Of a stretch of 64,000 nucleotides of DNA, positions 33,246 to 46,210 are shown one piece after another; the first letter of the stretch is position 1, and each line of letters opens with the position of its first letter. The translations under genes were made by a program, and so were the position numbers. Source of the stretch: Thalassia testudinum (lineage: Eukaryota; Streptophyta; Magnoliopsida; Alismatales; Hydrocharitaceae); assembly GCA_037157565.1 (NCBI GenBank), contig JAZHRO010000063.1:9034001-9098000 (forward strand), written 5' to 3'. Under the pieces are notes generated by a model, which was not told where the DNA came from, did no database searches, and saw only the letters and a list, made by a program, of their open reading frames with translations.

Positions 33246-34762
33246 CCATGCGTAGTTGACTAATCTCAGCATTCTACTACGCCAATTGGTGCTGAAGAGA
33301 GGTCATGTTCTCTCATGGTGCTTTGACATTTCTGTCATCAGTCGCATCAATTTATCAAGAGGACTTGATGCATGTTCTGCTTGCGATACGCAAGGACTTG
33401 ATGGTTGATTGGCCATAGGATTAGACTGGGCCCTTGGGATGAAGGGTGCGAACAGTCTCATTGGTCCACCCGCAGGGTTTTGGCGCTGCGGGTTGTTGGA
33501 CCATGCGAGGTTCGGATGATTTTGCCACCTTGGGTTATAAGTGGCAGAGAACGGGTTGTTCCCCAGGGTGCAAGCGTCTTCTATGACAAAAGACGTGTTC
33601 GCATGTAAATATGCGTCCGAGCACATGGAGGCTTGGTCCTCCGTGTCAAAATACTGGCTCGCAGAAGCCAGATCCACATGACTTACCAAGTCGCTCTGCG
33701 CGACACTTGGTAAGGAAGGTCTTACGGGGTTTCTTGGGATAAGCCTGGTATTGGAAGAATTGGAATTGTGACGAAGTGGTGAGGTGGGGCTGTTTGCCAT
33801 AGAACGGGTGGGGTTGGCCAAAAGCTCGTCCAGCTTCTTGTGTACGACGGAGACTTCATCCAATTTTTGTGCGATAAGGCTGAGATTAGTGGATGATTGG
33901 GACGGTCCCGTGTCAGTTTCGTGGACATTTCGGGGTAGACTAGTACGATTAAAGGCAACCATGGAGGCATTGTTCATTGAGTTTTCACTCATATTTTCAA
34001 ATAATTCGAATGCTCTATTCTCGTCTTTATTCATAAAATTCCCTCCGCAGGAAGCGTCTGCAATCTGCTTCAAAGTCTCATTTAGCCCATAGTATAAAAT
34101 CTGGGCTATATGCCACTTAGGCAGACCGTGGTGCAGACACTTCCTGAGGAGGTCATTATATCTCTCCCATGACTCATGAAACTGTTCGCCATTTTGTTGC
34201 GTAAAGGAGGTGATAGCACGGCGAAGCGCATTGGTTTGCCCGATTGGGAAGAACTTCTTGAGAAACGCTATTCGCATCTCTTCCCAAGAGTGGATGGTTC
34301 TCCCAAGGGTGCGTAACCACTGGGACGCTTTATCCCACAATGAAAACGGCAACATTTTCATGAGGACTATAGGTAACCCGATATTTCTTGGTTTAACAGT
34401 TTCAGCCAATCAGGTTAGGTCTTCCAAGTGGAGAAAAGGATCTTCACTTGCAAGACCATGGAAGTGAAAATTTATCAGGCCAATTATGTTAGGTTTCAGT
34501 TCAAACTCATCCCCACCCATGGGGACTCGAATTTGTCCTATGGTCTCTGTAGCAGCGGGATTCTGATAGGAGCTAAGAGACCTAGGCTCCTCCCATTTGG
34601 GAGGGTTCTGCATTTCCTCCAATGTTTCCCTAATGGCCTCAATTTGTTCATTATACATTTCCATTTGGGCTTGGAGGCGGTTATGAGATCTAAGGCTCCA
34701 CCACCTGGTGGGTTTTGAGGGCGGTTTCCTTCCATGGGATTTGGGGGTGGGTGTGCAGCCAT
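33246..34762 (-). pseudogene. Element F gag
   Basis: The ATG at 34762 gives MAAHPPPNPMEG. After a frameshift near 34690 the frame EMYNEQIEAIRETLEEMQ leads to the capsid core. One stop near 34410 separates it from a 368-codon open stretch (34409-33303) with MKMLPFSLWDKASQWL, FLKKFFPIGQTNALRRAI, NGEQFHESWERYNDLL and WHIAQILYYGL. A coiled-coil-like segment (LSLIAQKLDEVSVVHKKLDELL) and the YNPRWQNHPNLAW block follow. It is the most complete gag of this type in the window. No CCHC knuckle is seen, which is common in Athila gag. Confidence 0.86.
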
Positions 34763-36254
34763 GTTTGTGGAGGAGGAGGATGATTTGACTCCTTTTCTAA
34801 AATTATCAGGCAATTCACACAGTTCAAGGTTTTGTGACCTCCTCCCAAACATGCACTACAGCAGGAAGAATTGGGGAGATAAGAAGGGAAAGGAGATGAG
34901 AGAAATGACGTCGCAAAGGTACACTTGATGACAAATCAATACAATCAACTTCCTAACCTCTACAGTGTGCCCTTAGACCTAAAGATCTAAGTTACCTACT
35001 ATCACGAACTACAAAACCGAATGCGAGCACCGCGGAACCACCAAGCTAGATTGATAGGCTGTTTGCCCCAGTCTTAGACACCCGATAGCAAGTGGGAACC
35101 CTCACCAGCACGTAGGTGCTACACGCAGGTAGTTAGACCTCCAATCCTTAATAAGGGTCAAGTTACTACCAATTTTAGTTAGAGGTTTAGGATCAAGTGC
35201 TCCTGGAATGTGAAGGGCATTATTTACGGGTAATGCCCAAGTGATTGATTTTTCAAAGTGTGTAAACCAAGCATGCAAAGGGGAAATCTCCCCGAATTTG
35301 AAGTTTTAATTGGTGAATGATTTTTAGAATTCAGCCTTAAGTAGTATGGATTTTAGGATTTCTCTGTATTACCAATTCAACCAATCTCTGGGTTTTGAGA
35401 GATACAAGTTTTCTTCTAAGCCCAACAAACCCTTCTTCAATGTCAATTGGTTAATGCATGTTAAAATGCAATGGGCTTCCCTAAATGGAGATTTCTATGT
35501 GTGGATGCACGAATCAATTTTAGATTAGTGTGAAAGGGAGCCAAAGCACTCCATTTCAAGTGCTCCCAATCACCAAAATGATTTCCACACACAAGGCTCA
35601 ACCAAAAGATAAAGAAAATCAAATTGTTGGGGTTGAAGTATTCAGGATTGAATCTTAGGCACGTGAAAGGTCGTGGTGGGGTTGGAATCAACTCAATTCC
35701 AAGTCTCCCACCAAAAAGATGATCCCAAATTGCAGGTAAATGAGGCAAAGAGGGGTGCAATCAATCTTTTTATTTGCCTCAAAGAATACTTCACACGATG
35801 AAAGATTCAAGAATCAAGATTCTTGGATTTTCGCTATGCGAAGTTTGGCGGGAAATCCCGGGGCTGTGGGAGTAAAGGTAAAAAATCAAACAAGTGAATT
35901 TTAATCCAGTTGCCCCAAGAGATCCCAAAAATTTTTTCTAGTTTTGTTTAAAATTTTTTTTTTAGTTTATTTTTTTTAGTTGTTTTTTTTTTTTTTGGTG
36001 ACTTTGGTGACAAGTTAACCTAAGTTGCTTAAGAAAGGAAGACCTACTTGTTCAACAACATGTGCGAAGCTCCAGTGCGGTGTCGGTGTCTTCACGCTCT
36101 TGTTCCCGCCTTGGATCTGCTCACGTCTCCGACTTCGTCTGCCTGCCTTCTCCTTGCAACAGGTTCACCTGCACAGCAATAAACAAAAACACCCGTGAAG
36201 AGAGAAGAGAAAAAAATGAAAGGAATGGAATAGAAACTTACTTGAATACGCACT
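34763..36254 (-). other. Element F 5' leader, no gene
   Basis: 1.5 kb between primer site and gag, with T/A-rich runs near 35940-36000. No supported ORF. Confidence 0.6.
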
Positions 36255-36272
36255 TCCCCGGCAATGGCGCCA
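36255..36272 (-). promoter_or_regulatory. Element F primer-binding site (tRNA-Asp type)
   Basis: Minus strand tggcgccattgccgggga, directly next to the LTR end; one change from the tRNA-Asp-type site. Confidence 0.88.
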
Positions 36273-38772
36273 TGAAAGGAGTGTGGTGTAGACTCAGATA
36301 GGTGTGTTAATATGGTGATTTTATCGTTATAATGAGTATAGTGGTTAACCTAAATCGAGCCTAACCATCTCTTTACAAAATTTTTTTACCTGGCCTACTT
36401 GATTTTATCTTGGTCACTTTTAGGCCCAGGGTCGAACTCAGGGAAGTGGGATTAAAAGAAGTTTCTATGCCTTTCCTATAACGAATATCTTCCGTTCGTT
36501 TATTGTGTTTTTGGTGTTTCTCTATTTAGATTTTTTTCTGATAATTCTTGTCCTTGAGGCACACCCTCAAAATCAGGTTCTTGGCTTTGAGCCAAATCAG
36601 GGTTCCAAAATTGGTCTTGCTATTCGCAAGACTGAGTACCTGCAAGTCAAGGATTATCTTTTCTCTTTTATATATTTTTTTGTTTATCTTTTTAATGGCA
36701 AGAAAGAGAAATAGAAATAAAGTAAATATAGTATATATTATATATGTATAAAGGGGTGGGGGTGGAGGTGGAGATGGCGTGTAGCACGGTGTCGAGTCGG
36801 TCGTCGTCTAGAAAGACGCAACCAATAGGATGAAGTGTCGTGTGAAGTGTAAGGTGGATTGATGGAAGATGAATGCGAACACACTTTCTGTATGCGTGTA
36901 TCGGGGAATATCAGCAACTGGTGTAGATATTCCAGCGATACCACGTATGGTAAGTTATATGAAAATATATATGTATATATGTATATGTAAATATATCTAT
37001 ATGTATATATATATATATATGGTTATAAAAATATAGGTATATATGTAGTTATATATGTATATATATAGATATGTAAATATATGCATAGATAGATATATGT
37101 ATAGATATATATATATATATGTATATAGATATATGTAGATAGATATGTATATATATATCTATATATATATATGTATATATATATGTATCTATACTTATAC
37201 TTAGTTATATAGGTAATAGTCTATATATAGATATATATATGTATATATATATATATATATTTATACGTATATAAATATATGTATATATGCAAATATATAT
37301 GTGTATATATATATATAAGTATATAGATGTATATATATATATATATATGTGTATGTATATAGATTAATACATAGTTATATAAGTACTAATATATGTATAG
37401 ATATATGTATTTAAATATATATATGTACGTATATATATAAGTATATATTAATGTAGAAGTGAGAGTGTGTGTGTGCGAGAGTGTGAGTGTGTGTGTGTAT
37501 GTGTGTGCAGAGAGTGTGAGAGAGTGCTGTGAGAGAGAGAGAGAAAGGGAGACTGCTGGAGTGAAGGCGCGGGCGTTAAGATGTCTGCATGCAGCGGCCA
37601 TCGTTTGGTGCCACACGCACGCGCAGGCACGTAGACGTGTGGAGAGGTGCACGCTGGGAGGGAGTGAGTGTGAGGGAGAGACGCCGCAGCGCACTGCACT
37701 GCGTGAAGAGCGGGAGCTGAAGCGGGCGGGTGCAGGCGAAGGGAGAAGCGGACATAGACGCTGAAGCGGAAGGGTGCTGGCAGACGCGGGCGCACGCAGA
37801 CGCGTGGGCAGGCGCTGGAGCGGGCGTGGGCTGGGGTCGGTTGCGGCGCGTCAGGTCACCAGATAAGTGAGAAACTTACCGGTCATTGCACTGTAGCCAC
37901 AGTGTTTCGCTAAAATGTGTGAACAGTGGCTACAGTGTCGGGGCGAGCCACGCGACCGGGTGCCAGCGGTTCCATGAGTGCGGGGGTGTGGAGCAGCTTG
38001 GCACGTGCACGGAAGAGGTTGCGCCGGCTGGGCTGCGGGTGGGACTTCGCGATAGAGCGCGGGCAGCCTGCTGGCGTGCGCGGTGGACGCGGGACAAGTG
38101 CCTGAGGCGCTTGGTGGCCGGCACTGCTACTGCTGCAGCGGAGCTTCAGACCTTGAAGCCTGTGGCAATGGCGGAAGTGTCTTAACAAAGAATAGCACCA
38201 TGCCCACCGACTCTCTGATGTGTTGGGCGGTGGTGGACTCACAGTGGTGGTTGTGCACCACTGTGAGTTGTTCCTGCCCGCAGAATGGCTCCTCAGAGGA
38301 GGAGAGGCTGCGTATAAAGGGAGAGGGGGGAGGAGATGGCCTGGAGAAGAAGGTGCTGTGTCTGTGTGGTGGACCAGGCTCCCTTTGCAAGAAGGAGCCG
38401 TGACTTTTTTTATAGAGGAAGAAGGCATGCACAGCCATGCCCTGGCTGTGCATGGCTTGGCAGGGCATGCGGCTGCAAGGCAAGCTTGCTGCAGAGCATG
38501 GCACGAAGAGGAAGAAGAGGCAATGCCTTGCAGCAGTAGGAAGAATTCAAAGTCAAGTAAAATTAAAAATAAAAAGATGGTGAATTTTGCAAAGCAGCAC
38601 TTGAGGAAAAATGTAAATTTCAAGGCCATTATTTCACTCTCCTCCCCTCTCAATTAAATGCATGCATGCGTGTATTTTCACAAATGCGACTATGGATACC
38701 TAATATGCACTGGTGATGCTAGGAAATAGCACAAGACGACACAATTGCAGGTGTATTTTTGTTGTGCAATCA
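36273..38772 (-). repeat. Element F 5' LTR
   Basis: 2500 bp; on the plus strand tgaaagga ... gcaatca. Longer than its partner mainly because of the AT microsatellite (36957-37455). A frame of 247 codons (38653-37910, minus) corresponds to one of 232 codons in the other LTR. Confidence 0.92.
36957..37455. repeat. AT-rich tatatg microsatellite in element F LTR
   Basis: About 500 bp of imperfect tatatatgta repeats, expanded relative to the partner LTR. Confidence 0.9.
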
Positions 38773-40012
38773 GTACCATGATTTGAGGCGTGACTTTTGG
38801 TGGAGGGGAATCAAGTGGGATGTAGGTGAATTCGTACAGCAGTGTTTAGTGTGCCAGCAGGTGAAGGCTGAGCATCAAAGGCCTGCAGGGCCGTTGTAGC
38901 CACTTACAGTGCCAGAGTGGAAGTGGGAGAGCATCACCATGGACTTGGTGGTGGGCTTGCCAGTTACCCAACGATGACATGACGCAATCTGGGTAATCAT
39001 TGATAGATTGACGAAGACGGCACGTTTCTTGCCGATCCGAGTCACCTTGGGACCAGTGCAGTTGGCAGAGAGGTATATCCGCAACGTGGTACGTTTACAC
39101 AGAGTTCCGCGGGAAATTGTATCTGACCGGGATACCCATTTTACATCCCAATTTTGGGCTGAGTTTCAGCAGGCCCTGGGGACGCGGTTGAGGTTCAGTA
39201 CAGCTTACCACCCCCAGACGGACGGACAGTCTGAGCGCACGATACAGACACTTGAGGACCTTTTGCATGCTTGTGTACTGGACTGGAGGGGCTCTTGGGA
39301 GGAGCACTTACCCCTGGCGGAGTTCGCATAAAATAACAGTTATCACTCGAGCATAAGCATGGCACCCTATGAGGCTCTGTACGGACGAAGGTGTATGACA
39401 CCCTTTAGTTGGGTTGAGGTGGGGACCAAGTGGGAGGTTGGCCCCAGGCTGATCCGGCAGAGTCAGGAGGTGATCGAGCAGATTCACAGGAGACTCTGCA
39501 CTTTCAGGAGCAGACAGAAGATCTATGCAGATCGAAAATGCAGAGAGGTACAGTTTGAGGTTGGGGACCACGTCTTCCTTCGCGTTTTGCCCGTGAAGGG
39601 CCTGCAGCGGTTTGGGGTGAGGGGGAAGCTCGCGCCGAGGTTTGTGGGACCCTTTGAGGTCCTGGAGCAGGTTGGACCCGTTGCTTATATGCTTGCCCTT
39701 CCTCCCGAGCTTTCTGGTGTGCACGACATGTTCCACGTGTCCAACCTCAGGAAGTACGTCACCGATCCCAGTCACGTCCTAAGCCACAAGAGCGTCGTGG
39801 TGGGTGACGACCTAACCTACCCCGAGTGGCCAGTGCAGATTCTCGATAGGGCTGTCCGGAGTATGAGACGGAAGCAAGTACCCCTGGTGAAGGTTTTGTG
39901 GAGGAGCCAATGGTACGAGGAGGCTACCTGGGAGCTTGAGGCGGTGATGTGGGAGTGGTACCCGGAGCTCTTTGAGGGTATGTCTTTTCTGACCGACTTC
40001 GGTCCTCTTTGA
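38773..40012 (+). pseudogene. Element E integrase, main part with chromodomain-like end
   Basis: Resumes exactly at the gtacc duplication. The zinc finger ends in CLVCQQVK (about 38850). The core has ITMDLV (first Asp), VSDRDTHF (second Asp) and HPQTDGQSERTIQTLED (Glu), so the DDE triad is readable. Stops occur near 38896-38898, at about 38976 and at 39329-39331. The last frame (39359-40012) is open for 217 codons: SMAPYEALYGRRC, VGDHVFLRV, the GPFEVLEQVG DNA-binding fold and PLVKVLWRSQWYEEATWE, which resembles the chromodomain end of plant chromoviruses. Confidence 0.88.
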
Positions 40013-40097
40013 GTTTGTTATGCGTATATCGTTCTTTCTTTCCGCACCCAAGTTAGCGCAAGTTTCGGGGACGAAACTTCCTTTGAGTTTGTTATGT
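40013..40097 (+). other. Element E short 3' UTR
   Basis: 85 bases between pol and LTR. Contains tttcggggacgaaac, a word usual before the LTR in chromoviruses, and a repeated cctttgagtttgttatg (about 40000 and 40080). No clear polypurine tract touches the LTR. Confidence 0.6.
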
Positions 40098-42907
40098 TGT
40101 TAAGACCCACGACATCAAATGTTTTCTAAGACATCTGGGAGTTGGTCCAGACGTCTGGTCAGACGTTTGGACGCCTTCCCAGACATCTGGAAATAAATTT
40201 TTGCAGTGTACAATTTGCGAGTCTGCTCGCGTGCGCGCGTAGACTGCACCCACTGGCCTACAGGTGTTCTTCTTTTCTTTTCTCTCTCCCCCGACGCCTT
40301 CAAATACCCTCTCCCTCACCCACCACTACACCGTCTCCTTCTCCTTCCAGTGTTATCGTGAGAGTGAGAGAGGGAGGGCAGTTGCTGCTGCCGGGTGCTC
40401 ATGGGGAGGAGGAGGTGTAGCGAGAGGGAGAAGAGGCAGAGCGCGTGAGGAAGAGAGAGCGAGCTTGCCGGAGCAGCCCAAGGTCGGCCGACGGGCGCGC
40501 AGCAAGAGCGTGGTGCTGGGGGAGTTACCCCGGTGCTGCTGCAGCTCAGGTAGTAGGCGGGCGAGAGTGGCGAGGCACGGCTGTGTGCAGCGGGGAGAAG
40601 GCGAGAAGTTTTTGATTCTGGGAAATTTTCCCAGAATCAAACATCTGGACCTACGTCCAGACGACGCGGGAGACGTCTGGAGGGAGATCCAGATGTCTGA
40701 AAGGTACGATATTCTCAGCTTTCTTCTTTTTGCGGATGCGGCCATGCAGACCGTTCCGTCAAAAGCTCTAAGACGTGGTTGTGTTGAGAGTGTTTGCATA
40801 CACGTGCAAGTTTCCTTTCGGGAAGGTGCAAGGACACACCCTCCCACATAGATCAGACGTCTGGGCAAGTCACCAGACGGCGGAGAGAGTCTCCAGACGT
40901 CCAGAGTGATAATCGAGCGTCTGGAACTAGGTCCAGACGATTCAGCTGGATCCTAGACGTCTGAAGAGCAGCGCAGAAGTAAGGTATGACCTGGACCATC
41001 TTTTAAGACGTCTGGAAGGTGTTCCAGACGTCTGATTTGGGTCAGAGTTGTCATTTTTGACCCGTTTAGGGTCCGTTCGAGGTCTGGTTTCCGCGTTTAA
41101 AATTTTGTTCTTCTCAGAATTAGTTCCTCTACTTGTTTAAAGTACTTGTATCCTATTCTGAGTGGTTCCTTGTGTTTGATCCGTGTGTTAGGATCTCATT
41201 CTATTGCAGATCTGGGGGTTGCGGAGGCACGTGGACCTGCCGATCACGCCCCCATCACTCCCGATTTTGCGGGTAGAGTGGCTCCCTTTAGTTATTTACC
41301 AACATTAATGCATCTTTGAGATAAATAATAGATCCTAGGATATGGCATGAATCCTACGATTGGAAAACTAAATTGAATGATAGATCCTAGGATATGGCAT
41401 GAATTCTAGGACTGGAAAACTAGATTGCATGATAGATCCTAGGATATGGCATGAATCCTAGGACTGGAAAACTAGATCGAATGATAGATCCTAGGGTGTG
41501 GCATGAATCCTAGGAACAGAAACACTGAAACGAATGTCGTGAATGCATGAATTGCAGTCTTAGAAAAGTGAATAGAATAATGATAATTACCTGTAATTGG
41601 ATAACAGTTGCATGTATATGAATGGATATTAAATGTTGGAAACACGAGCTATATGAGAATAAAACTGAATTGATGAAACCTAAAATGGCTTGGCTAGAGA
41701 AATATGAGCATGAACCCTACGGGGAATTAGGAGTAGATCTCCTGGAAGATAAATAGAATGGAACTAGGAAAGTGGATGGGGAAGTGAGCTGGCCCTTGAG
41801 TACGGAGTACCAAGGAGAGCAACTGTCCCCTTGTTTAGTGCAGAGCGGAGCTAGCCGCCCCAGGGACCCGGGGTTAGGTCTGGCCACTTTGTATCGAATT
41901 CTGGCTCTCACGTACACAGTACCAGGTAGAGCTACTAGTGTAGGGAGAGAGCTAGCCACACCATGGGCCCCAGGGTTCTGCTAGCTGTCCTACACTGACT
42001 TGTTAGGCCCACTGGGCAAACCAGGGTAGTCAGGTGAGGGTGCACGGACTGTGGAGGGGCAAGACCCCTGTTTGGTTACTGTGGAGGGGTTGGACCCCTG
42101 TTACTGTGAGGGCTCTGCCCTATACTGGTTCCGTGCTGTGCTTTGGACGCACCCGTTAACGGAAACGACTGACCGCGTGCTAGTGTGGGGTAGCTACCCA
42201 TGCGTTTATCGTGCGTGCCGTAGTCACGTTACGCCTGTCAACGACCTTGGGGTGGTTGACTAAGGGAGGACCACCACAGGGGACTCTCCCGGGCAGGAGA
42301 GCACCATGTGCTACTTCTACTTTTCAGAAAAGACTACAATCAAGATCGTTCCCACGAGGAACATTCGAGATCAAGAGAAAGATCTGAGAAATAATTCAAG
42401 AATGAGTAAATAGAGAAATAAAGAAAGAAATAAAAAAAAATAACCGCTACTTGTCCACCTTTATTGTTTTCTTAGCTAGTTGGTTGCCACTCTACTTAGC
42501 ATTTCGCTGATGTGTCACCTTAGTCACCTTTTCAGGACTAGGTGTTGAGCAGCCAGAGCCTGCGGCTGCGGAGGGTGCTGGGCCTAGTAGAGCCCAATAG
42601 TTCTACTTGTGTTGTACTTGTTGTACTATTTTTCTGTTGTAGTGAGTATATTCGATTACACTTGTACTCTTTTATTGTAAGCATCATATTTCTGTACCTA
42701 TTTTAATTTTCTACTGTTGTGGTGGTATGTACTGTAGTAGTTCTTTTCTTTTCTGCTGTACTTTGGTTACTGTTAGTTACTTGCATGGTGAATGTGGGTT
42801 ATTTTGCTACTTTTTGGCTACTTTCTCGTTGGACGACTGGGTCTTGGGATCAGTTGAGTCAGTCCAATTCTCGTGTTCTGTAGGGATTCGGGAACCGGGT
42901 TGTAACA
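40098..42907 (+). repeat. Element E 3' LTR
   Basis: 2810 bp, TGTTAAGACCC ... TTGTAACA, followed by the gtaga duplication. It retains the GACGTC array and four 52-bp units. Confidence 0.93.
41328..41535 (+). repeat. 52-bp tandem repeat, 4 copies (element E 3' LTR)
   Basis: Units start at 41328, 41380, 41432 and 41484. One unit fewer than in the 5' LTR. Confidence 0.9.
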
Positions 42908-44058
42908 GTAGAATAGGAAATCCTAGTCCCATTCCCAGAAGCTTTAAAGAAGTCTAGGAAACAAAAATAACCTCTTACATTAGATGAAGACTTGATTAAA
43001 ATTTTTGAACAGGTACATATTAATATTCCACTCCTAGATGCTATCAAGCACATTTCAACTTATGCAAGATTTCTCAAGGAGTTGTGTACTCCTAAGCGTA
43101 AGCCGAGGAAAGGAAGCACTGTGGTACTCTCAGAGCAAGTGAGCTTTATTATTTCGAGTATGCTTCCTTTGAAAAAGAAAGACCCAGGTTCTCTATTTAT
43201 TTCCTGTATAATTGGGGACCAGTGTCGTGATAGAGCTCTCCTAGATTTAGGAGCATCTATTAATCTCATTCCTGTATCCTTAGGAGACCATTTCCAAATA
43301 GAAAATCTTAAGTCTACTAATGTGCTTTACAATTAACTTATTGATCTATTAAGTCACCTAAAGGAATGTTAGAGGATATTATTGTAAGAGTTTAGGATTT
43401 TTATTTTCTTATGGATTTCATTGTACTTGATATGGAAGTACCCGAACGCATTAGAGATGCCCCAATTATTTTAGGGAGACCCTTTTTGGCCACTACTAAG
43501 GCCAACATAGATTGTGAGTCTGGAAAGATTGAGTTAAAATTTGGGGAGAAAAAGAAATTGGATATATTTAGAGCTTCTCGAGGATTAGATTGCAAATGGA
43601 TTGAGGAAATCAGATCTATTTCGATTTTTGAGGATGACCTTTGTTCCTTAGAACTAGAAAACACATCTTCTGATATCTTGTACCCTCAAAACAGAAACCC
43701 CCTATCAGAATCTGTACTCGAACCTAAATCTGAATCACATGACTCATTTCAGTCACTTTTTGCAATTGAAAATCCCATCCCAAATCCTGTTGTTGATTCA
43801 ACTCTTGCACTAGAATTGAAGCCATTGCCTGATACTCTTAAATATGTCTATCTCGAACCTAATCAAACATATCCTGTAATCATCAATTCCCATCTATCTG
43901 AATCGCAAGAATCAAAATTGATCAAGGTTTTACGAGATCATAAGAAGGCAATCGGGTGGACTTTACATGATCTCACCAAGATTAGCCCCAAATATTGTAC
44001 TCATCGCACCTATATAGAAGATGGGGCAGACCTTCAAGAGAAGCTCAAAGACGTTTAA
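42908..44058 (+). pseudogene. Element D protease and linker, broken
   Basis: Starts at the duplication right of E. Reads PLLDAIKHISTYARFLKEL (43032-43088), then the protease core DLGASINLIP (about 43245-43274). A frameshift after 43336 is followed by FIVLDMEVPERI and APIILGRPFLATTKANIDC (from about 43450). An uninterrupted 216-codon frame (43411-44058) continues through an acidic linker and LKPLPDTLKYVYLEPNQTYPV to the RT entry. Its core is the same DLGAS type as in A and B. Confidence 0.85.
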
Positions 44059-45365
44059 ATCCTAATTTGAAGGAGGTAGTAAAGAAGGAAATAATCAAGC
44101 GGCTAGAAGCTGACATTATATATCCTATATCCAATAGCCCTTGTGTGAGTCCAATTCAAGTGCTACCTAAAAAGGCAGGACTCACCATAATCAAGACCAA
44201 ATCTGGAGAAACCATTCCCACATGAATTGCGAATTCTTGGCTGGTTTGCATCGACTATTGCAAGCTCAACATGGTTACAAAGAAGGACCACTTTCCCTTG
44301 CCATTCATTGATCAAATCCTTGAGAGATTAGCTGGTAATATGTTCTTTTGCTTCTTGGATGGTTATGCTGGATACAATCAAGTCACAATTTATCCCGAAG
44401 ATCAAGAGAAAATGACTTTCACCTACCCCTTCGGAACCTTTGCTTTTCGAAGAATGCCATTTGGGTTTTGCAACGCACCCGCGACTTTTCAATGTTGCAT
44501 GTTAGCCAGTTTTACTGAGATGGTGGGTGAATGCATGGAAGTATTCATGGATGATTTTTCAGTCTTCGGGGAAACAGTTGATATTTATCTGGATAATGTG
44601 TTGAAGATTCTTAAGAGATGTATAGAAGTGAATCTTGTCCTCAGCTGGGAGAAGAGCCATTTTATGGTTCCAGAGGGCATTGTACTTGGCCACCTCATGT
44701 TTGAGCGAGGTATCCAAGTAGATCAAGCCAAGATCAATAAAATCTCAAATCTTCCAATTCCTGACTCGATCAAGGGCATCAGATCTTTTCTCAGGCATGT
44801 GGATTTCTACAGAAGATTTATACTCGACTTTTCGAAGATTGCCCGACCACTCACAAACCTCCACACAAAGGACACGACTTTTGAGATGAGTGAGGAGTGT
44901 ATATTTGCATTTGAGACATTGAGAGACAGCGTTACACAGGCTTCGATCCTGCAACCACCTAATTGGGATTTACCATTTGAAATCATGTGTGATGCATCAG
45001 ATTACGCAGTTGGAGCTGTTTTGGGATAGAAAATCAAGAAAATTTTGGTAGTGATTTGCTACGCTAGTAAGACTTTGAATGAGGCACAAAGGAACTACAT
45101 GGTTAAAGAAAAGGAAATACTAGCGATAGTATTTGGATTAGTAAAGTTCAGATCTTATATACTCGGATCTCGAATCATTGTGTACTCTGATCACTCTGCT
45201 ATTAGACACCTTCTATCCAAAAAGGACACAAAACCTAGGTTGATCAGATGGATCTTGCTTTTGCAAGAATTCGACCTAGAAATTCATGATAAGGTGGGAT
45301 GACAGAATGTTGTTGCCGACCACCTTTCCCTCCTTCCTTTTGAGATTATTGAATCATCTCCTCTA
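44059..45365 (+). pseudogene. Element D reverse transcriptase and RNase H
   Basis: The entry block EVVKKEIIKRLEADIIYPIS and VSPIQVLPKKAG lie at 44075-44190. After a stop at 44223-44225 a long frame (44271-45029) carries FCFLDGYAGYNQ (motif A), FRRMPFGFCNAP, the catalytic FMDD (about 44547-44558) and SWEKSHFM. RNase H starts at IMCDASDYAVGAVLG and continues after a stop at 45027-45029 with [15 protein letters not shown]. Another stop is at 45300-45302. Domain order and spacing are normal. Confidence 0.87.
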
Positions 45366-46210
45366 ATCACTGAGTACTTCCCTGATGAACATCTTTTGGC
45401 TATATCATCAGATCTTCCTTGGTATGCAGACATTGTCAATTATTTGGTTACACATCAGTTCCCACCTGACTGGGACTAGAATCGCAAATCACGACTCAAA
45501 TCAGAAGCCAAATACTATTTCTGGGAAGATCCATATCTGTTTCGACTCTGCAATGATCAAATCATCAGGCGTTGTGTTTCTTCTTCTGAAATCGATTCTA
45601 TTCTTTCCTTTTTTCATGACCAGGCTTGTGGTGGTCATTTTTTTGGTCGTAAGACCATTGCAAAAGTTCTACAATGAGGGTTTTATTGGCCCACTTTATT
45701 TGTAGATTCATAGATGTATTGTAAGGCATGTAGTCGCTGCCAATCTCTTGGTACCATGTTCCGAAAAGACATGATGCCTCTGAACCTGATTGTAGTCTGT
45801 GAGATCTTTGATATCTGGGACATAAATTTCATGGGTCTGTTTCCATCCTCTTCTGGCTTTAAGTATATTTTACTCGCAGTTGATTATGTATCTTGTTGGA
45901 TCGAAGCCATACCCACACGCACAAATGATCACCAAGTTGTCATTCCATTCATACAGAGTCATTATCGCTTGTTTTGGGGTAACTCGTGCTATCATTTCTG
46001 ACAGTGGATCCCATTTTAACAACACCTAGTTTAGGAGCCTACTTAAAAAATATGGGGTAACACATCGCATTGCTACACCTTATCATCCCCAAACCAATGG
46101 GCAAACCGAGGTCTCTAATCGGGAGATCAAAAAGATCCTTCAAATGACAATCTGACCCAATAGGAAGGATTGGTCTTCCCATTTAGACAAGGCTTTGTGG
46201 GCTTATAGGA
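45366..46210 (+). pseudogene. Element D integrase, left piece
   Basis: Zinc finger FFHDQACGGHF (about 45613) and CKACSRCQS (about 45721). The first catalytic position is Asn (WDINFMG, codon aat at 45825-45827). A frameshift near 45975 follows, then IISDSGSHF and [16 protein letters not shown] near 46080-46130. Cut at 46210 by element G within the word for ALWAYR. The frame resumes at 53951. Confidence 0.85.

Larger units (their letters stand above)
25245..38772 (-). mobile_element. Element F: Athila-like Ty3/gypsy retrotransposon, near complete
   Basis: It lies on the minus strand inside the integrase of E, flanked by gtacc (25240-25244 and 38773-38777). Reading leftward it has a 5' LTR (38772-36273), primer site (36272-36255), leader, gag, protease, RT, RNase H, integrase, 3' UTR, polypurine tract (27500-27482) and 3' LTR (27481-25245). 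Total 13.5 kb. It is the innermost and probably one of the youngest insertions, and has fewer coding lesions than A, B or D. The first base pair of the right-hand family terminus is tt instead of tg at 25245, a point change. Confidence 0.93.
18707..42907 (+). mobile_element. Element E: Ty3/gypsy chromovirus hosting element F
   Basis: It is bounded by LTRs 18707-21535 and 40098-42907 and by the 5-bp duplication gtaga (18702-18706 and 42908-42912). The primer site tggtatcaaagca (21539) matches the initiator-tRNA-Met type. gag, protease, RT, RNase H and integrase follow, with a chromodomain-like C-terminus (PLVKVLWRS...EEATWELE). This places it among chromoviruses, near the Tekay/Del group. Element F splits its integrase at 25244/38773. 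Without F it is about 10.7 kb. Its coding sequence is GC-richer than that of the Athila-like elements. Confidence 0.92.

Noticed and set aside
35346..35528. Short ORF in the F leader (and 36062-36301)
   Set aside because: No similarity to gag or any known family; leader ORFs of this size are expected by chance.
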